Positions 4,661 to 6,178 of a DNA stretch of 6,178 bases are shown in pieces. The position numbers were made by a program, and so were the translations under genes. The notes below the pieces were generated by a model. The model was not told the DNA's origin. It was given only the letters and a program-made list of their open reading frames with translations, and did no database searches. Each line of letters starts with the position of its first letter. The stretch's first letter is position 1. This stretch comes from Bryobacteraceae bacterium (GTDB lineage Bacteria > Acidobacteriota > Terriglobia > Bryobacterales > Bryobacteraceae), in NCBI GenBank assembly GCA_025929455.1, contig JAICMB010000214.1, positions 1-6,178 of the forward strand, given 5' to 3'.

Positions 4661-6013
4661 CTACCCCGGCACCGCAAACCAGAACCGCGCCCCTTTGCCC
4701 ACCTGCGATTCCACGCTCATCCACCCGCCCGCGCGCTCTACAATCCGCTTACAAATTGCCAGCCCAATGCCCGTCCCCGGATACTGCTCCTTGCTATGCA
4801 GCCGCTTGAAGATTCCAAAAATCCGTTCGTGATATTTCGGATCGATCCCGATGCCGTTGTCCTGCACGGAAAACAGCCACGCCCCGTCCTCCCGCTGCGC
4901 CGTAATATGAATGCGCGGCGGTTCCGCGCTCCTGTACTTCAGCGCGTTTGAAATCAGATTCTGAAAAACCTGCTGCAACTGCGCGCCCGGCAATTTCACC
5001 ACAGGCAGCGGATCCCAAGTGATCTCAGCCGCGTTCTCGCGAATCGCCGCCTCCAGGCTCTTCACCACCGCCGCAAGCGCCTCGTTCGCATCCGTCCGGC
5101 TCTCGTTCTGCTTCCCCGCCCGCGCCGTCCGCGTATACTCCAATAAATCGCGGATTAGATTGCCCATGTGGTGCGCGCTGCCCATGATCGTGCCTAGCAG
5201 TTCCTGCCCGTTCGCGTCCAGCGTGCCGCTGTATTCCCGCGTCAACAACTCCGCGCTGATGGATGCGTTGCGCAATGGCTCCTGCAAATCGTGCGACGCC
5301 GAATACGCAAACTGCTCCAGATCGGCATTCGTGCGCGCCAACTCCTCCGCTCGCGCCTGCAGGTCGCGTTCCGCACGCTTGCGATCCGCGACCTCCGCTT
5401 CGAGCTCCGCGTTCGCTTTCGATAATTCTGCCGTCCGCTCCATCACGCGCCGTTCCAGTTCATCGCGCGCTTGCCGCAGTTCCTCTTCCGCTTGCTTCAG
5501 TTCCGTAACGTCAATGCCCACTCCATGCAGGAACCACGGCCGCCCGTCCGGCCGCCGCACCATCTTCACCTCGCACTGGAACCACACTACGTGGCCATCG
5601 CGCGCGAGCACACGATACACCGACCGCAGCGGCTCACCCGACAATACGAATGCCGCAGCCTCCACATTCCACCGCCCGCGGTCGTCGGGATGAATCTGGT
5701 AATACCAGCGAATGGGATCGTCCAGCCACTCCTGGCGCGTGAAGCCGAGGATGGTCTCGATATGCGGGCTCACGTACACTTGGCTGTGCCCGTCTTCCAA
5801 CCGCGCCATGAACACCACGGCCGGAATCTGCTCCAGCAGCGTGCGGTAACTCAGCGCCAGTTCCGGTTCGGTCGCTTCCGCAAAGTGCTGCGTCACCCCG
5901 CTGCTCACCGCCGGAGCCGAACCGCCGCCGGCAAAGATGGCCTGCGCCAAGCCTGCGAGCAGGTCCTCCACTTCGCTTCGCACTGCGCCGCCGAACTGCT
6001 CCGCCGCGCTCAT
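4661..6013 (-). CDS. Cytoplasmic PAS-domain sensor histidine kinase
   Basis: This 450-residue kinase has no membrane segment. Residues 1-50 are an unassigned Ala/Gly-rich lead. A PAS domain with its PAC part covers about 52-177 (VYVSPHIETILGFTRQEW at 79-96, IHPDDR at 107-112, LHGVGIDVTELK at 162-173). A long coiled coil (about 172-235) leads to the HisKA dimer with YSASHDLQEPLR (237-248, phosphoacceptor His241). The ATPase domain has the N-box QNLISNALKY (351-360), DNGIGI (385-390), the F-box IFGIFKRLH (398-406) and GTGIGLAI (413-420). The catalytic set is complete, and the YSASHDLQEPLR H-box recalls phytochrome-like kinases. No receiver domain or response regulator gene is present in the window, so its partner is unknown. 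The ATG overlaps the TGA of the hydrogenase small subunit gene (ATGA), which fixes the start and implies coupled translation. The 28-bp gap to the convergent phosphatase gene has no evident terminator. Confidence 0.93.
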   Translation of the reverse strand: MSAAEQFGGAVRSEVEDLLAGLAQAIFAGGGSAPAVSSGVTQHFAEATEPELALSYRTLLEQIPAVVFMARLEDGHSQVYVSPHIETILGFTRQEWLDDPIRWYYQIHPDDRGRWNVEAAAFVLSGEPLRSVYRVLARDGHVVWFQCEVKMVRRPDGRPWFLHGVGIDVTELKQAEEELRQARDELERRVMERTAELSKANAELEAEVADRKRAERDLQARAEELARTNADLEQFAYSASHDLQEPLRNASISAELLTREYSGTLDANGQELLGTIMGSAHHMGNLIRDLLEYTRTARAGKQNESRTDANEALAAVVKSLEAAIRENAAEITWDPLPVVKLPGAQLQQVFQNLISNALKYRSAEPPRIHITAQREDGAWLFSVQDNGIGIDPKYHERIFGIFKRLHSKEQYPGTGIGLAICKRIVERAGGWMSVESQVGKGARFWFAVPG

Positions 6014-6178
6014 TCGCTCTGCCTGTGCACACCGTTCCGCTTGCGCCAGCCGGGTACTTCGTTCAACGAACCCTGCGTAAACCGCCGCAGGGCCCGTATG
6101 ACGCGCCCATACGTCATCACCGCGTTCGACGACAGCATGGAGCCCGGCGGCTGCTGCATGAACGGCATAAACTTGTCC
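6010..6178 (-). CDS. [NiFe]-hydrogenase small subunit, C-terminal end, cut by the right edge
   Basis: The last 55 codons and TGA stop (6012-6010) of a gene that enters from the right edge. The peptide begins DKFMPFMQQPPGSMLSS and continues with YGRVIRALRRFTQ, N-x-VPGWRKR and a short polar tail ending HRQSE. The pattern PDKFMPFM--PPG---S----YG--IR-LR--T----N-EP-WR is what I know from the end of [NiFe]-hydrogenase small subunits, just after the cysteines that bind the iron-sulfur clusters; those cysteines lie outside the window. There is no C-terminal membrane helix, so this is not the anchor-bearing type found in membrane-bound uptake hydrogenases such as HyaA. The subclass cannot be decided from this fragment. 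The gene overlaps the downstream PAS kinase by 4 nt, so the two share an mRNA. Confidence 0.8.
   Translation of the reverse strand, partial: DKFMPFMQQPPGSMLSSNAVMTYGRVIRALRRFTQGSLNEVPGWRKRNGVHRQSE

Noticed and set aside
6014..6178. The kinase frame has no stop upstream to the right edge, so the kinase could be longer.
   Set aside because: The other frame encodes a recognisable hydrogenase small subunit end with its stop at the kinase ATG. The translation of the kinase frame here shows no domain, and open frames are common by chance in GC-rich DNA.
1..6178. CRISPR arrays, tRNA or rRNA genes, insertion sequences and attachment sites.
   Set aside because: No direct repeat series, RNA gene signature, transposase frame or terminal inverted repeats were visible.

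Overview
This is a GC-rich, gene-dense window with almost no intergenic space. A PEP-CTERM exported protein, an ECF42-type sigma factor paired with YCII/DGPF proteins, a stand-alone SpoIIE-type phosphatase, a soluble PAS histidine kinase and a [NiFe]-hydrogenase small subunit together suggest a free-living Gram-negative soil bacterium. Acidobacteria of the Solibacter/Bryobacter kind are my best guess; this is inference, as there is no rRNA or other phylogenetic marker here.

Layout. (1) 1-1117, minus strand: a predicted lipoprotein of unknown function (269-1117), followed 49 bp downstream by the N-terminal 73 codons of a COG1926-type predicted phosphoribosyltransferase that runs off the left edge. 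(2) 1144-1725, plus strand: a small PEP-CTERM protein, divergent from the lipoprotein; its probable promoter lies in the first codons of the lipoprotein gene. Its 3' end overlaps the sigma factor gene tail to tail by 44 bp. (3) 1682-3767, minus strand: a three-gene operon of two tandem YCII/DGPF paralogues and an ECF42-type sigma factor with the long C-terminal extension. The genes are tightly packed: 11 nt between the YCII genes and a 4-nt GTGA overlap into the sigma gene. (4) 3768-3912: a divergent control region. (5) 3913-4632, plus strand: a 239-residue SpoIIE/RsbU-type PP2C phosphatase without a sensor domain. (6) 4661-6178, minus strand: the C-terminus of a [NiFe]-hydrogenase small subunit that enters from the right edge and is coupled by a 4-nt ATGA overlap to a PAS histidine kinase.

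The most interesting point is the divergent region 3797-3892. It carries two copies of the same two-part element, TGTCGA-N17-CGAC, one on each strand, back to back. One faces the YCII-YCII-sigma operon and the other faces the phosphatase gene. As I recall it, this matches the published ECF42 promoter consensus (TGTCGA at -35, CGA/TC at -10). The likely reading is that the sigma factor drives its own operon and also the SpoIIE phosphatase, making the phosphatase a regulon member of an ECF42 system. An AT-rich dyad (AAATTC-A5-GAATTT) sits almost exactly midway between the two -35 elements.

A second point of interest is the translational coupling of a cytoplasmic PAS kinase to a hydrogenase small subunit, where one would normally expect the large subunit gene. 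This recalls, but does not prove, an H2-linked signalling role.
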